In this document: positions 15,391-23,957 of the stretch, piece by piece
How positions within the stretch are numbered: position 1 is the stretch's first letter
Layout: every line of letters begins with the position of its first letter
NCBI GenBank assembly: GCA_964438605.1
Contig: CAYTKT010000024.1
Span: 1-29,036, forward strand
Length of the DNA stretch: 29,036 nucleotides
DNA from: Alangreenwoodia sp964438605
Lineage (GTDB): Bacteria > Bacillota > Clostridia > Peptostreptococcales > Anaerovoracaceae
Reading direction: 5' to 3'
Made by a program: the position numbers and the translations under genes
Notes under the pieces: model-generated
What the model was told of the DNA's origin: nothing
Databases searched by the model: none
The model's input: only the letters and a program-made list of their open reading frames with translations

Positions 15391-17346
15391 TCACTGACTC
15401 CTGCCCGATTCCGCAATAACCTTTTCCGCAAGATTGTGCGGCAGCTCGTCATATCTCAGAAATTCCTGCGTAAAGGAACCCTTTGCCTGAGTCATCGCAC
15501 GCAGCGCAATCGTATAATCCAACAGTTCCGCCATAGGCACTTCTGCAATCAGCTTCTGGATTCCGTGGCCAGCCGGTTCCATGCCTAAAATTCGCGCACG
15601 CCTCCTGTTCATATCGCCCATAACGTCACCCATATATTCATCAGGAATCGTGACTTCAAGCCTCATAATCGGCTCCAGCAACACAGGATTTGCCGCGATA
15701 ATGCCCTTCTTGAATGCCAGCGACGCCGCAATCTTAAACGCCATTTCGTTTGAGTCCACATCGTGGTAAGAACCGTCATAAAGAACAGCTTTGATGTTTA
15801 CAACCGGATAACCAGCCAGAGGCCCTTTTTCCATACACTCTATGATTCCCTTTTCAACTGCCGGAACGTAATTTTTGGGAATCGACCCGCCAAACAACTG
15901 CTCGGAGAAATCGAGGACCTTATCAGGCGACGGTGAAAATCTGATATGAACATCGCCATACTGCCCCGCACCGCCGGACTGCTTCTTGTGCTTGCCCTGA
16001 ACATCGGAATGGCCCTTGATCGTCTCTCTGTACGCAATTTTTCTCGGACTCAAAATGACATCAATGCCAAATCTGTCCTTCAGCTTCGCGATAATAATAT
16101 TCATCTGCATCTCGCCCTGAGTTCCCAGCAGCGTCTGTTTCGTCTCCGTATCCTGGCGGACGACAAATGACGGATCTTCTTCTCTGAGCCGTGCAAGGCC
16201 GGTGCCCATCTTTTCTTCGTCCCCCTTCTTTGCAGGAGCGATTGCCATAAACAGCGTAGGTGCCGGAGAGCCGATGCTGACATAAGTTCTCGACTTCGAC
16301 TTGTCGCAGAGCGTATCCCCGGTTTCCGTGTAAGCCAGCTTTGCAACAGCTACGATATCGCCCATACTCGCTGATTCTGTCTCAATTTGAGTTTTTCCTC
16401 TGAGAAACACCAGCTTGTTCAATTTTTCAGTCTTGCCTGTCCGCGTATTGACGAGTTCCATACCTGCTTTAAGCTGGCCGGTAATGACCTTCATAATAGA
16501 AATCTTGCCTACAAACGGATCAGACAGCGTCTTAAACGTCAGCGTCGTAACAGGGCCGTCAACCTCAGGTTCAGCGTAATCTTCACCGCCGCTGGCATCG
16601 ATATATTTATACGGCGCATGTCTCAGCGGAGACGGCGAGAATTTGCGTATAATGTCGAGCATCGCCGTAACGCCCTGGCCTTCCTCAGGATTGAACTCGA
16701 AAACAGGAACAATTTCCGCTGCAGCCACACCGTTTCTCAGACCCTTGTTGAACTCCCAGTCGGTAAACACGCCCTCGTCGAAGTACTTGTTCATCAGTTC
16801 CTCGTCCGTTTCCGCGATAAGCTCGTTTAACGCGTCAAGCATTTCCGGTTTAATCGGATAACTTGCCGGAACGCAGACCGCACCGAACTTGTCTCTTATC
16901 TCCTGAACAAGCTTATCGAAATCGTACGTGTCTTTGTCCTTGCGTTTTATCATGATAAAGGTAGGCTTTTTTAATTCCTTACAGAAATCCCAGGCCTTTT
17001 CCGTTCCAACCTGAATACCGGATCCGGCGTCGATGATCAGAAGTGCCGCCGCTGCCGCCTGGATCGCAGTATACATTTCGAGCGAAAAATCAAGAAGACC
17101 CGGTGTATCGATAAAGTTGATCTTCACATCCTTATACTCGATTGGAATGATTGACATGTTGATTGAATGTCCCTTTTCGATTTCCATTTTGTCATAGTCG
17201 GAAACCGTATTGCCGTCTTCAATCGTACCCACTCTGCTCGTAACGCCTGTTTCAAACAGGGCGAGCTCCATCAGAGAAGTCTTACCGCACCCACCGTGGC
17301 CGATCAGTGCTACATTTCTGATTTTATCGCTTGGATAAGCCTGCAT
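15391..17346 (-). CDS. Divergent EF-G-like translational GTPase
   Basis: 651 residues, somewhat shorter than canonical EF-G (about 690-700). It has the EF-G fold order: GTPase domain, domain II (about 265-380), domain III, domain IV and V (SGGAGQYGDVHIRFSP to MTQAKGSFTQ). P-loop GHGGCGKT (16-23) and DTPG (80-83) are intact. Differences from EF-G: the catalytic His after DTPG is Leu84, the RGITI switch I end is KGHSINMS, the NKxD motif reads KRKD (134-137), and the SA motif of G5 is replaced in VFEFNPEEGQ. It therefore belongs with the EF-G-like paralogues of unknown role rather than the essential factor. ATG 17346 has AGGAGG eight bases upstream. Confidence 0.88.
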   Translation of the reverse strand: MQAYPSDKIRNVALIGHGGCGKTSLMELALFETGVTSRVGTIEDGNTVSDYDKMEIEKGHSINMSIIPIEYKDVKINFIDTPGLLDFSLEMYTAIQAAAAALLIIDAGSGIQVGTEKAWDFCKELKKPTFIMIKRKDKDTYDFDKLVQEIRDKFGAVCVPASYPIKPEMLDALNELIAETDEELMNKYFDEGVFTDWEFNKGLRNGVAAAEIVPVFEFNPEEGQGVTAMLDIIRKFSPSPLRHAPYKYIDASGGEDYAEPEVDGPVTTLTFKTLSDPFVGKISIMKVITGQLKAGMELVNTRTGKTEKLNKLVFLRGKTQIETESASMGDIVAVAKLAYTETGDTLCDKSKSRTYVSIGSPAPTLFMAIAPAKKGDEEKMGTGLARLREEDPSFVVRQDTETKQTLLGTQGEMQMNIIIAKLKDRFGIDVILSPRKIAYRETIKGHSDVQGKHKKQSGGAGQYGDVHIRFSPSPDKVLDFSEQLFGGSIPKNYVPAVEKGIIECMEKGPLAGYPVVNIKAVLYDGSYHDVDSNEMAFKIAASLAFKKGIIAANPVLLEPIMRLEVTIPDEYMGDVMGDMNRRRARILGMEPAGHGIQKLIAEVPMAELLDYTIALRAMTQAKGSFTQEFLRYDELPHNLAEKVIAESGRSQ

Positions 17347-17465
17347 ATTTCGTACCTCCTGTAAATAATATATTTTATGCGGACATCCGTCCGTCTGCTG
17401 ACGAAATTTTCCACTGTCCGATTCCCCGATGCGAACCTTTCAACGCGGAAAATATACGTAATTTC

Positions 17466-17494
17466 ATTATATCATCGCACAACAGTATTCGCAA
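17466..17494 (-). promoter_or_regulatory. Probable promoter of the EF-G-like gene
   Basis: Minus strand TTGCGA (17489-17494), 17-base spacer, TATAAT (17466-17471), about 120 bases before the start codon. Confidence 0.6.
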
Positions 17495-17545
17495 ACGATT
17501 CACACAAAATACAGAGCTCTGTCACCATTGTCTTTGAACAGGAGC

Positions 17546-17614
17546 CCGTCAAGTTCATCTTTGCCCAACACGCCCTGCCAAATGACAAAATGACACCTCC
17601 GGCAAGTTCATCTT
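17546..17614. repeat. Short direct repeat, 53-base period
   Basis: CCGTCAAGTTCATCTT (17546) recurs as CCGGCAAGTTCATCTT (17599) with 15 of 16 identical bases, in the spacer between the aminotransferase and the EF-G-like gene (17347-17633). No gene is seen in that spacer. Confidence 0.5.
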
Positions 17615-17633
17615 CGGAAAAACTCGGTAAGAC

Positions 17634-18821
17634 CTATGCCTGCAGTTCGCGGACAAGATCACGAATCCTTGCAAGCCCTTCCAGCAGCGTTTCCTTATCA
17701 GTCGCATAAGCCACGCGAATAAACCCGTCCATGCCGAACGCTGCCCCTGGTGCGACGGCAACATGCTTTTCATTCAGCAGCTTCATCGTAAACGCCGTGC
17801 TGTACGGCTCATCGGTACCAAACTTGTCTTTCAGGCATGAAATATCGAGGAACAGATAAAACGCACCCCTCGGTTCGATAAATGAAATTTCAGGCAGCTG
17901 CGTCCTCAGAAATTCCACGGCAGCCTCCATCCGCTCCCTGTAAGCCTTTACCATCATTTCCGTATAATCGCCGCACGTCCTGAGAGCTTCCACACCGGCC
18001 CACTGGGAAATAGTAGAAGGATGCGACGTGATATGACCCTGCAGCGACGTAATCGCTTTTGCGATCTCACGAGTCGTGGCCGTGTAACCGATTCGCCAGC
18101 CTGTCATCGGAATCGACTTTGAAAGGCCGTTGATCAGAATTGTCATCTCCTTCACTTCCGGCGAAACCGACGCCATACTTACAAATTCATCAGCAAAACA
18201 GATACGCTCGTAAACTTCGTCAGCCATGATATAAATGCCGCGCTCTACGCAGGCTTTTCCCAGTTTTTCCAGTTCCGTCCTGGTATGAACCGTGCCAAGA
18301 GGATTCGATGGGTTGCAGAGAATGACCATCTTTGTCCGCTCTGTCGCATTTTTCTTCACATCCTCCGCCGTCAGCTTAAAATCGTTTTCCCGCTTCGTTT
18401 CGACAAACACAGGCACACCGCCGCAGATTTTGACGATCTCCGGGTAACTGACCCAGTAAGGCGCCGGAATCAGCACTTCGTCTCCCGGATTGAGCAACGC
18501 AATACAGGCGTTCGTAATACACTGCTTTGCGCCGTTTGTGACGACAATCTGGTCAATATCGTATTCCACACCGTTTTCTTCTTTCAGTTTGCGGCAGATT
18601 TCCCGGCGCAGTTCCACAAGACCCGGTACTTTATCGTACCGTGTCTTGTTGTTTTCCATCGCCCAGGCAGCGCCCTTCTTCGCCGTTTCCGGCGTGTTGA
18701 AATCAGGCTCTCCTACGCTGAGATTTATAATCTGCGTGCCCTCGTCCATCATTTCCAGCACACGGGCATTTATCGCAATCGTGCCCGACGGTACAATATT
18801 ATTTACTGTGTCTGACAGCAT
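17634..18821 (-). CDS. aspB: Class I aminotransferase, aspartate type
   Basis: 395 residues. PLP enzyme transferring amino groups between aspartate (or similar) and 2-oxoglutarate. Visible: SVGEPDFNTP (substrate end), GAKQCITNA, PAPYWVSYPE, the ILCNPSNPLGT motif (usually NPSNPTG), MADEVYERI with the PLP-pyridine Asp, the PLP lysine K235 in GLSKSIPMTGWRIGY and the C-terminal GFIRVAYA arginine block. Start ATG has GGAGGAAAGG upstream. It sits 25 bases after fba on the same strand and is likely transcribed with it. Exact substrate is not certain; aspartate is the usual assignment for this subgroup. Confidence 0.9.
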   Translation of the reverse strand: MLSDTVNNIVPSGTIAINARVLEMMDEGTQIINLSVGEPDFNTPETAKKGAAWAMENNKTRYDKVPGLVELRREICRKLKEENGVEYDIDQIVVTNGAKQCITNACIALLNPGDEVLIPAPYWVSYPEIVKICGGVPVFVETKRENDFKLTAEDVKKNATERTKMVILCNPSNPLGTVHTRTELEKLGKACVERGIYIMADEVYERICFADEFVSMASVSPEVKEMTILINGLSKSIPMTGWRIGYTATTREIAKAITSLQGHITSHPSTISQWAGVEALRTCGDYTEMMVKAYRERMEAAVEFLRTQLPEISFIEPRGAFYLFLDISCLKDKFGTDEPYSTAFTMKLLNEKHVAVAPGAAFGMDGFIRVAYATDKETLLEGLARIRDLVRELQA

Positions 18822-18846
18822 TTTCCTTTCCTCCAGTCAATTCTTT

Positions 18847-19776
18847 CTATCTCTTTCCGCTCGCGCCGAGCACGTTCTTAATCTTATGAGAAACCATGCT
18901 GCGAATCGCGTCGCGCGCCGGCCCAAGATACTTTCTCGGATCGAAATCGGCCGGATGCTCAATCAGATAACGACGGATCTCTGCTGTCATTGCAAGGCGC
19001 AGGTCCGTATCAATGTTAACCTTGCAAACGCCATATTTTGCTGCCGTGCGAATCATGTCCTCAGGAACGCCCTGAGCGCCTGGAATCTGACCGCCATACT
19101 CATTACAGCGTGCCACAAACTCAGGCAAAACTGTCGAAGCGCCATGAAGCACAAGCGGTGTGTCAGGAATCAGCTTATGAATTTCCTGAAGGCGCTCAAA
19201 ATCCAGATACGGTTCTCCCTTGAACTTATACGCGCCATGGCTCGTGCCGATAGCGATTGCCAGAGAATCGACGCCTGTGCGCTCCACGAATTCAGCGGCC
19301 TCCTGCGGATCTGTAAATGTTGCGGAACGTGCAGCCACCTTAATATTGTCTTCTACGCCGGCCAGTTTGCCTAACTCCGCCTCGACAACGACGCCATGAG
19401 CATGGGCGTATTCTACAACCTGCTTTGTCAGTGCGATATTTTCTTCAAATGGATATTTCGATCCATCGATCATGACAGAAGTAAAACCGTTATCGACACA
19501 GTCGCGGCAGATTTCAAAGTTTTCGCCGTGATCGAGATGCAGCACAATATCCAGCCCTGTATCGATAATCGCTGCCTCGACGAGTTTCAGCAAATATGCC
19601 GGCTTTGCGTATTTTCTCGCCCCGGCGGAAACCTGAAGAATCAGCGGCGCGTCTTCTTCCTTCGCCGCGTCAACGATTCCCTGGATAATTTCCATATTGT
19701 TTACATTAAACGCTCCGACCGCATAATCCGCCTTCAGAGCCTTATCAAACATTTCTTTCGTAGTTACGAGCGCCAT
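18847..19776 (-). CDS. fba: Class II fructose-bisphosphate aldolase
   Basis: 309 residues. Zinc-dependent cleavage of fructose 1,6-bisphosphate to DHAP and glyceraldehyde 3-phosphate, central glycolysis. Metal and catalytic residues: LHLDHGENF (H80, D82, H83), the Glu in VEAELGKLAGVE, GTSHGAYKF and VLHGASTVLPE. The C-terminal loop NIDTDLRLAMT is intact. ATG 19776 has AGGAGG seven bases upstream, and a promoter lies at 19821-19849. Confidence 0.96.
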   Translation of the reverse strand: MALVTTKEMFDKALKADYAVGAFNVNNMEIIQGIVDAAKEEDAPLILQVSAGARKYAKPAYLLKLVEAAIIDTGLDIVLHLDHGENFEICRDCVDNGFTSVMIDGSKYPFEENIALTKQVVEYAHAHGVVVEAELGKLAGVEDNIKVAARSATFTDPQEAAEFVERTGVDSLAIAIGTSHGAYKFKGEPYLDFERLQEIHKLIPDTPLVLHGASTVLPEFVARCNEYGGQIPGAQGVPEDMIRTAAKYGVCKVNIDTDLRLAMTAEIRRYLIEHPADFDPRKYLGPARDAIRSMVSHKIKNVLGASGKR

Positions 19777-19820
19777 AATTCAACCTCCTGAGAAGATAAA
19801 AAAGCAATAGATTACGATTT

Positions 19821-19849
19821 ATTTTACTACAAACCACCAGTTCTGTAAA
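19821..19849 (-). promoter_or_regulatory. fba promoter
   Basis: Minus strand TTTACA (19844-19849), 17-base spacer, TAAAAT (19821-19826), about 45 bases before the fba start. It separates fba from spmB. Confidence 0.65.
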
Positions 19850-19881
19850 TAATCACGAAATGGGCGAATTGCATCCCTTCT

Positions 19882-20410
19882 TCACATCACACAGCACAGC
19901 ACGATAGAAAGCCAGATTCCCGCCACATAACCTGCCACGCCCGCAGCCACTGTATGGCACAGTTTTGATACGTGCGTCGCCCCGAAATAGACGGCAATAG
20001 CGTAAAGAAGCGTCTCGCTGCTGCCCATCATCACGGAAGCACAGCGGCACAAAAAAACTATCTGCCCCGTAAGTATCCGCGATATTTTCAAGGATTGCCA
20101 GCATGCCGCTGCCCGAAACAGGCCGCATGATCATAAAAGAAATCAACTCCTCCAGAATCCCCAGCGGTTCAAAAATCGGCTCGCAAAGAGATTCCAGCAG
20201 CGACAGCGCACCGGAATCTGTCATAATCTGAATCACGACAAAGACGGCGATAATATATGGCGTAATGTCAATGGCCGACTTGATACCTTCCCGGCAGCCC
20301 TCCACGAAAAAGTCGTATACAGGCGCTTTTTTCACGAATCCGTGGACAAGAATCAGCGCCAGCAGCATCGGCAGAAAGCACGTCGGCACAACAGATATGA
20401 CTCCATTCAT
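19882..20410 (-). pseudogene. spmB: Spore maturation protein SpmB, frameshifted
   Basis: The frame from ATG 20410 reads as SpmB (membrane protein needed for spore core dehydration) through SFMIMRPVSGSGMLAI and ENIADTYGADSFF, then leaves the family. The missing C-terminal third, CRCASVMMGSSETLLYAI and AVYFGATHVSK with a final membrane helix, is intact in another frame that ends at 19882. The join is a run of seven T on the minus strand (plus-strand A run 20051-20057); six T would restore one continuous protein of about 175 residues. The uncorrected frame continues to 19853. ATG overlaps the spmA stop as ATGA, so the two are translationally coupled. Confidence 0.87.
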
Positions 20411-21024
20411 CTGACAGCCAGCCTCCCGCCCCCTTCGTGTCTTATCCGTCTGTGTTCATAATATTTGCAGACAGCCACGCTCGTCAGCGTCGCCGCCAGC
20501 CCTGACAGCACCGACGGCAGAATAATATCCTCAGGAGAGGCCGACCCGGTGTTTGCCCGAATCCGGATCACCGTAATCGGCGCCAACTGGAGCATCGACA
20601 TATTGACCGCCGCAAACATACACATCTCATCGCTCGCCTGTGGTTTCTGGCCGTCCTCCTCATCGAGCATCTTCATCGCCTGAAGGCTGAAAACGGTTGC
20701 ACTGTTGCCCGCGCCAAAGATATTTGCCACAAATCCCATCAGCATCATCATAATCGTTTCCTCATTATCCTCACGCGGAAAGAGCCGCCGCATCAGCCTT
20801 CTGCTTCGTCTGGCCAGCGTATGAATCAGTCCCGAACCCCGTGCGATATTCATAAATCCGCTCCAAATCCCCATAATCCCGACAAGACCGATAATAAAAT
20901 AGACTGCGTCCTCACTGCCCTGTAAGATCACCTGAGTGAAACTGTCAAACGCCTTCGCCCCGTTGCCGCTGGTCGCATAACAGATAAGTCCCAAAGCCAT
21001 CATAAAGAACCAGATTTTATTCAA
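20407..21024 (-). CDS. spmA: Spore maturation protein SpmA
   Basis: 205 residues, normal length. Multi-pass membrane protein acting with SpmB in spore core dehydration. Family blocks: MNKIWFFMM start, IGLVGIMGIWSGFMNIA, the Gly/Asn motif GFVANIFGAGNSATVFSLQAM (split: NIFGAGNSAT core), VNMSMLQLAPITVIRIRA. Start is TTG at 21024 with GGGGTGAT upstream. The frame is intact although its partner spmB is broken, and the spoIIA locus needed to begin sporulation is deleted in this window. Confidence 0.92.
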   Translation of the reverse strand: MNKIWFFMMALGLICYATSGNGAKAFDSFTQVILQGSEDAVYFIIGLVGIMGIWSGFMNIARGSGLIHTLARRSRRLMRRLFPREDNEETIMMMLMGFVANIFGAGNSATVFSLQAMKMLDEEDGQKPQASDEMCMFAAVNMSMLQLAPITVIRIRANTGSASPEDIILPSVLSGLAATLTSVAVCKYYEHRRIRHEGGGRLAVR

Positions 21025-21298
21025 GCCGAATCACCCCATTTTTCTATTAACCCATAAATATAAGCAAAATATATATTTTATAAAATTAAATAACAATATA
21101 CAGCTTATTCACCAGATATTATTAACTATTTGTTATTCCCTCCCATGAACAAATCGGAATTTTTTCCACCCCTTACACCAAAAATAAATAGAGATGAGCA
21201 AAACAGACTTTGTAAAACTAAACCAGAATACACGGTTTGTTTATCAGACATTATTCACGATATATTTGCTTACTCCTGTAAGTAAATTGACATTTTGC
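21025..21298. other. AT-rich gene-free spacer upstream of spmA
   Basis: Very AT-rich with several TATA-like stretches; no gene supported. A sporulation-type promoter for spmA could not be picked out. Confidence 0.4.
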
Positions 21299-21625
21299 TT
21301 CTCCCTGCGTGAAGAACGGATCATGCCGTTCTATTGCGAACGATTCACGCATCTGGGCCAAGAATGGCGCTTCCGTTCCTTCTATAAAAATAGAACACAG
21401 ACTTCCTGCTACGGGCGAAACACATGTTTCTGTTAAAAACCGAACGCATATTCCGGCTATGAACGGACCTCACATCTCCTTTTCCGCTATAAACGCAGCA
21501 AACATTTTCACTATAAGCAAATATAAGCAAAACTCACATTCTTACTATGAACAAAACGTGGATTCCTGCTGTGGACAGAATTCACATTCCTGCCATGAAC
21601 GACGCACCGATTTTCCCGCAAATGG
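21299..21625. repeat. Degenerate tandem repeat, about 25-base period, about 12 copies
   Basis: Copies of a loose core TTCCTGCTATGAACAGAA begin near 21299, 21329, 21376, 21403, 21428, 21451, 21482, 21507, 21539, 21563, 21588 and 21611. Best copies: TTCCGGCTATGAACGGA, TTCTTACTATGAACAAA, TTCCTGCTGTGGACAGA, TTCCTGCCATGAACGAC. Many copies are preceded by CACA. The core has weak dyad symmetry (TTC-TG and CA-GAA ends). No protein frame runs through it convincingly. Confidence 0.6.
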
Positions 21626-21931
21626 ATTTCTATTTTGATGAATATATCAGTTAGATTCATATTTCCTCCCGCTGCCTCCGTCTTTTACCTTGTTTTAAGT
21701 ATTTTATACTGTATATTTTTTATTTTAATAACATTCTTTTTAATTCCCAATATATGGATTACATTTATCCATTCTATAATATTTATGCAAAAAAAACAGG
21801 AAAATTTCAAAAAATGGTTGTAAAAAACAGGAAAATGGGTAATAATATAATATCTGGATGAATATGTCCGGAAAATAAATCGTCCGGCACGCCGGACTGT
21901 CTAATACTGCGAAACGCATCAGGAGTTTTTT

Positions 21932-22261
21932 ATGAATACTACAATAACAATCGGCGACGCTCTGCTCATTCTGATCGGTGCCTGTTTCATCATCCTGCTC
22001 ATCTTTCTGATACGGGCCGCACGTCATCTCGTGCCGGCTCTGAAAACTCTGAGCAAAATTTTGGAAGATGCCCAGACAATAACGGGCCTCGTTTCAGACG
22101 CATCGAAAGAAGTCGAAGGTATAGTGACATCCGTTTCGGAATCCTCTGCCAGCATGGCTGAATTTATCAGGAATAACCAGAGTTCGTTCAAAGCTGTTGT
22201 CAGCCTGATCAATGCGATCGTTGCTATAAAAAAGTTATTTTCACAGTCAGAACATAAGTAA
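21932..22261 (+). CDS. Small membrane-anchored coiled-coil protein, DUF948-like
   Basis: 109 residues with a clear AGGAG ribosome binding site six bases before ATG. Residues about 9-31 form one hydrophobic helix (ALLILIGACFIILLIFLI), then RAARHLVPALKTLSKIL and a heptad-rich segment with TGLVSDASKEVEGIVTSV. This layout, one N-terminal anchor plus an amphipathic helical tail, resembles DUF948-type general stress proteins (YtxG-like), but the match is weak. It lies 13 bases before abrB and is probably co-transcribed. A TATAAT at 21846-21851 could serve as -10 box. Function unknown. Confidence 0.75.
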   Translation: MNTTITIGDALLILIGACFIILLIFLIRAARHLVPALKTLSKILEDAQTITGLVSDASKEVEGIVTSVSESSASMAEFIRNNQSSFKAVVSLINAIVAIKKLFSQSEHK

Positions 22262-22274
22262 AGGAGAAAAGATT

Positions 22275-22520
22275 ATGAAAGCGACTGGAATCGTAAGAAA
22301 AGTTGATGAACTTGGAAGAATCGTACTGCCAATCGAACTGAGAAGAACTCTCAACATCCACCATGAGGATCCTATCGAAATTTATGTTGACGGTGAGTAC
22401 ATCATGCTGAAAAAATATGAACCTGCGTGTATTTTCTGCGGTAACGCAAAAGACGTGATCACGATTAAAGGCAAAAATGTCTGCGCTGACTGTATTCAGC
22501 AAATCAAATCCGAGCATTAA
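22275..22520 (+). CDS. abrB: AbrB/SpoVT-type transition-state regulator
   Basis: 81 residues. Swapped-hairpin DNA-binding domain at the N-terminus: KATGIVRKVDELGRIVLPIE, then LRRTLNIHHEDPIEIYVD. The C-terminal part has a Cys4 set, CIFCG and CADC, as in several clostridial AbrB proteins, which may bind metal or support multimerisation. In Bacillus AbrB represses transition-phase genes; here the target set is unknown, and classical control by Spo0A cannot be judged. ATG has AAAGGAG upstream, and a strong terminator follows. Confidence 0.92.
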   Translation: MKATGIVRKVDELGRIVLPIELRRTLNIHHEDPIEIYVDGEYIMLKKYEPACIFCGNAKDVITIKGKNVCADCIQQIKSEH

Positions 22521-22588
22521 GACGTTCTATGGACCAACCAGGACCGTCCTGCGGAACGGAGGCTCAGATGTAATGAAAACACGGCCTG

Positions 22589-22626
22589 AAAAATGAATCC
22601 GGTGCGATGCACCGGATTCATTTTTT
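22589..22626 (+). terminator. Terminator of the abrB transcript
   Basis: A 17-base perfect stem (ATGAATCCGGTGC core, 22589-22605 with 22609-22625) with a three-base loop, ending in ATTTTTT. The leading A run makes it usable from the minus strand as well. Confidence 0.9.
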
Positions 22627-22630
22627 CTCA

Positions 22631-22668
22631 GAACTTATGTTTACATTTTAGATTTTTTATGATAGAAT
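22631..22668 (+). promoter_or_regulatory. lexA promoter with a LexA-box-like operator
   Basis: TTTACA (22640-22645), 17-base spacer, TAGAAT (22663-22668). GAACTTATGTTT (22631-22642) overlaps the -35 box and matches the Gram-positive SOS box core GAACnnnnGTTC in seven of eight fixed bases. Autoregulation by LexA is the natural reading. Confidence 0.6.
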
Positions 22669-22762
22669 GTTCGTGAAAATTGTAAATAAATTAGAATTTG
22701 CCATATAGTTATATATCTTGTAAGTTTAATATTTAGTCAAAAAACAGACAAGGAGGTTTATC

Positions 22763-23698
22763 ATGGGTAGAAAAACTCTCCCGACTGATGAAATGAACCT
22801 GACAGCAAGAGAACATAAAGTCCTCGGGTTCATCAAAAAAACGACCACAGAAAAAGGCTACCCGCCTACGGTCAGAGAAATCTGCGAGGAACTTGGCATC
22901 AAGTCAACCTCCACAATCCATAAGGACCTCTCGTCTCTTGAAAAAAAAGGATTCATTCGCAAAGACCCCGCAAAACCACGGGCAATTGAAATCGTTAAAT
23001 TTAACAAACCGGGGCCGACGGGTACTCTGCCACCGGAAACGGGCGCCAACCCTGCGACCGGCTCGCATCGGGACATTTCCGGAAAAGGCGGAACCTTCAC
23101 ACAATCCGACCTGCAACCTGATGCACCGACTGACGCATCAGGTTTTTCAAACGAATCCGGCAAGTCCGGTGAACCTTTCAGAGCTGTCGAAACCGCCTCG
23201 CATGACAGTTTTAACGATGTCGCCGGTGTTCCGTCATATCGTACCCCGGTGACAAACTATCCTCCAAACGACATCTTTGACGACATGGCCAACATTTCAG
23301 AATACGCCGACGTAACAAATATCCCTCTTGTCGGACAGGTCGCCGCCGGCACACCGATTCTCGCCCAAGAAAACATCACGGAATACTTTCCGGTACTGAG
23401 CCGGTATATAAATACCGGCAGCACACATTTCATGCTGACAGTCAAGGGCGAAAGCATGATCGAAGCAGGCATCATGGACGGCGACTATATCCTCGTCCGT
23501 CAGCAGAACGCAGCCCAAAACGGTGATATGGTTGTCGCTATGGTTGACGGATTTGAAAGCGAAGCCACAGTCAAAACATTTTATAACGAAGGTACTCATA
23601 TCCGTCTCCAGCCGGAAAATTCAACGATGAGTCCGATCCTCGTCAAAGATGTCAAAATTCTCGGCATCGTCCGCGGCGTTTTCCGCTACTTCCACTAA
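22763..23698 (+). CDS. lexA: LexA repressor with a long linker
   Basis: 311 residues against the usual 200-210. SOS repressor: winged-helix N-domain (MNLTAREHKVLGFIKK, GYPPTVREIC, STSTIHKDLSSLEKKGFI), and C-terminal autoprotease with cleavage bond Ala195-Gly196 in GQVAAGTPI, nucleophile Ser231 in KGESMIEAG and general base Lys271 in ATVKTFY. Between about residue 81 and 185 lies an insert rich in Gly, Pro, Ser, Thr, Asn and Asp (PGPTGTLPPETGANPATG) that looks disordered. All key residues are present, so it should work. Start ATG has AAGGAGG at good distance. The insert is in frame and has no stop codons or frame break. Confidence 0.95.
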   Translation: MGRKTLPTDEMNLTAREHKVLGFIKKTTTEKGYPPTVREICEELGIKSTSTIHKDLSSLEKKGFIRKDPAKPRAIEIVKFNKPGPTGTLPPETGANPATGSHRDISGKGGTFTQSDLQPDAPTDASGFSNESGKSGEPFRAVETASHDSFNDVAGVPSYRTPVTNYPPNDIFDDMANISEYADVTNIPLVGQVAAGTPILAQENITEYFPVLSRYINTGSTHFMLTVKGESMIEAGIMDGDYILVRQQNAAQNGDMVVAMVDGFESEATVKTFYNEGTHIRLQPENSTMSPILVKDVKILGIVRGVFRYFH

Positions 23699-23718
23699 TA
23701 AATTCTATTTAGCCCGTA

Positions 23719-23772
23719 AAACGTCGTGCGCACTTCCAAGTATTTGAACAGTCTGCACGGCGTTTCTTTTTT
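23719..23772 (+). terminator. Terminator of lexA
   Basis: Eleven-base arms AAACGTCGTGC / GCACGGCGTTT (one wobble) around a 25-base loop, followed by CTTTTTT. The 185 bases to the next gene hold no gene. Confidence 0.7.
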
Positions 23773-23957
23773 CTTCCTCAAGCAATCAAATACACTTCTG
23801 ACCAAAAAACGCCGCACCGCCAGAATTTCCAACAACCCGCGTACCATCCTTTTTCCTTCATTTCTTCATTAACAAATCAGCGACACGTCCGGCTGAAAAA
23901 TGTACTGTCAACATCCCCTGAAATTTTCGGCAGCTCATGCGGCGCCGCTAATTCTCC

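Noticed and set aside
18490..19374. 294-codon plus-strand frame opposite aspB and fba
   Set aside because: Shadow of two well-supported genes on the minus strand.
21299..21625. CRISPR array
   Set aside because: Units are too diverged and have no conserved repeat or spacers of constant length; no cas genes are present.
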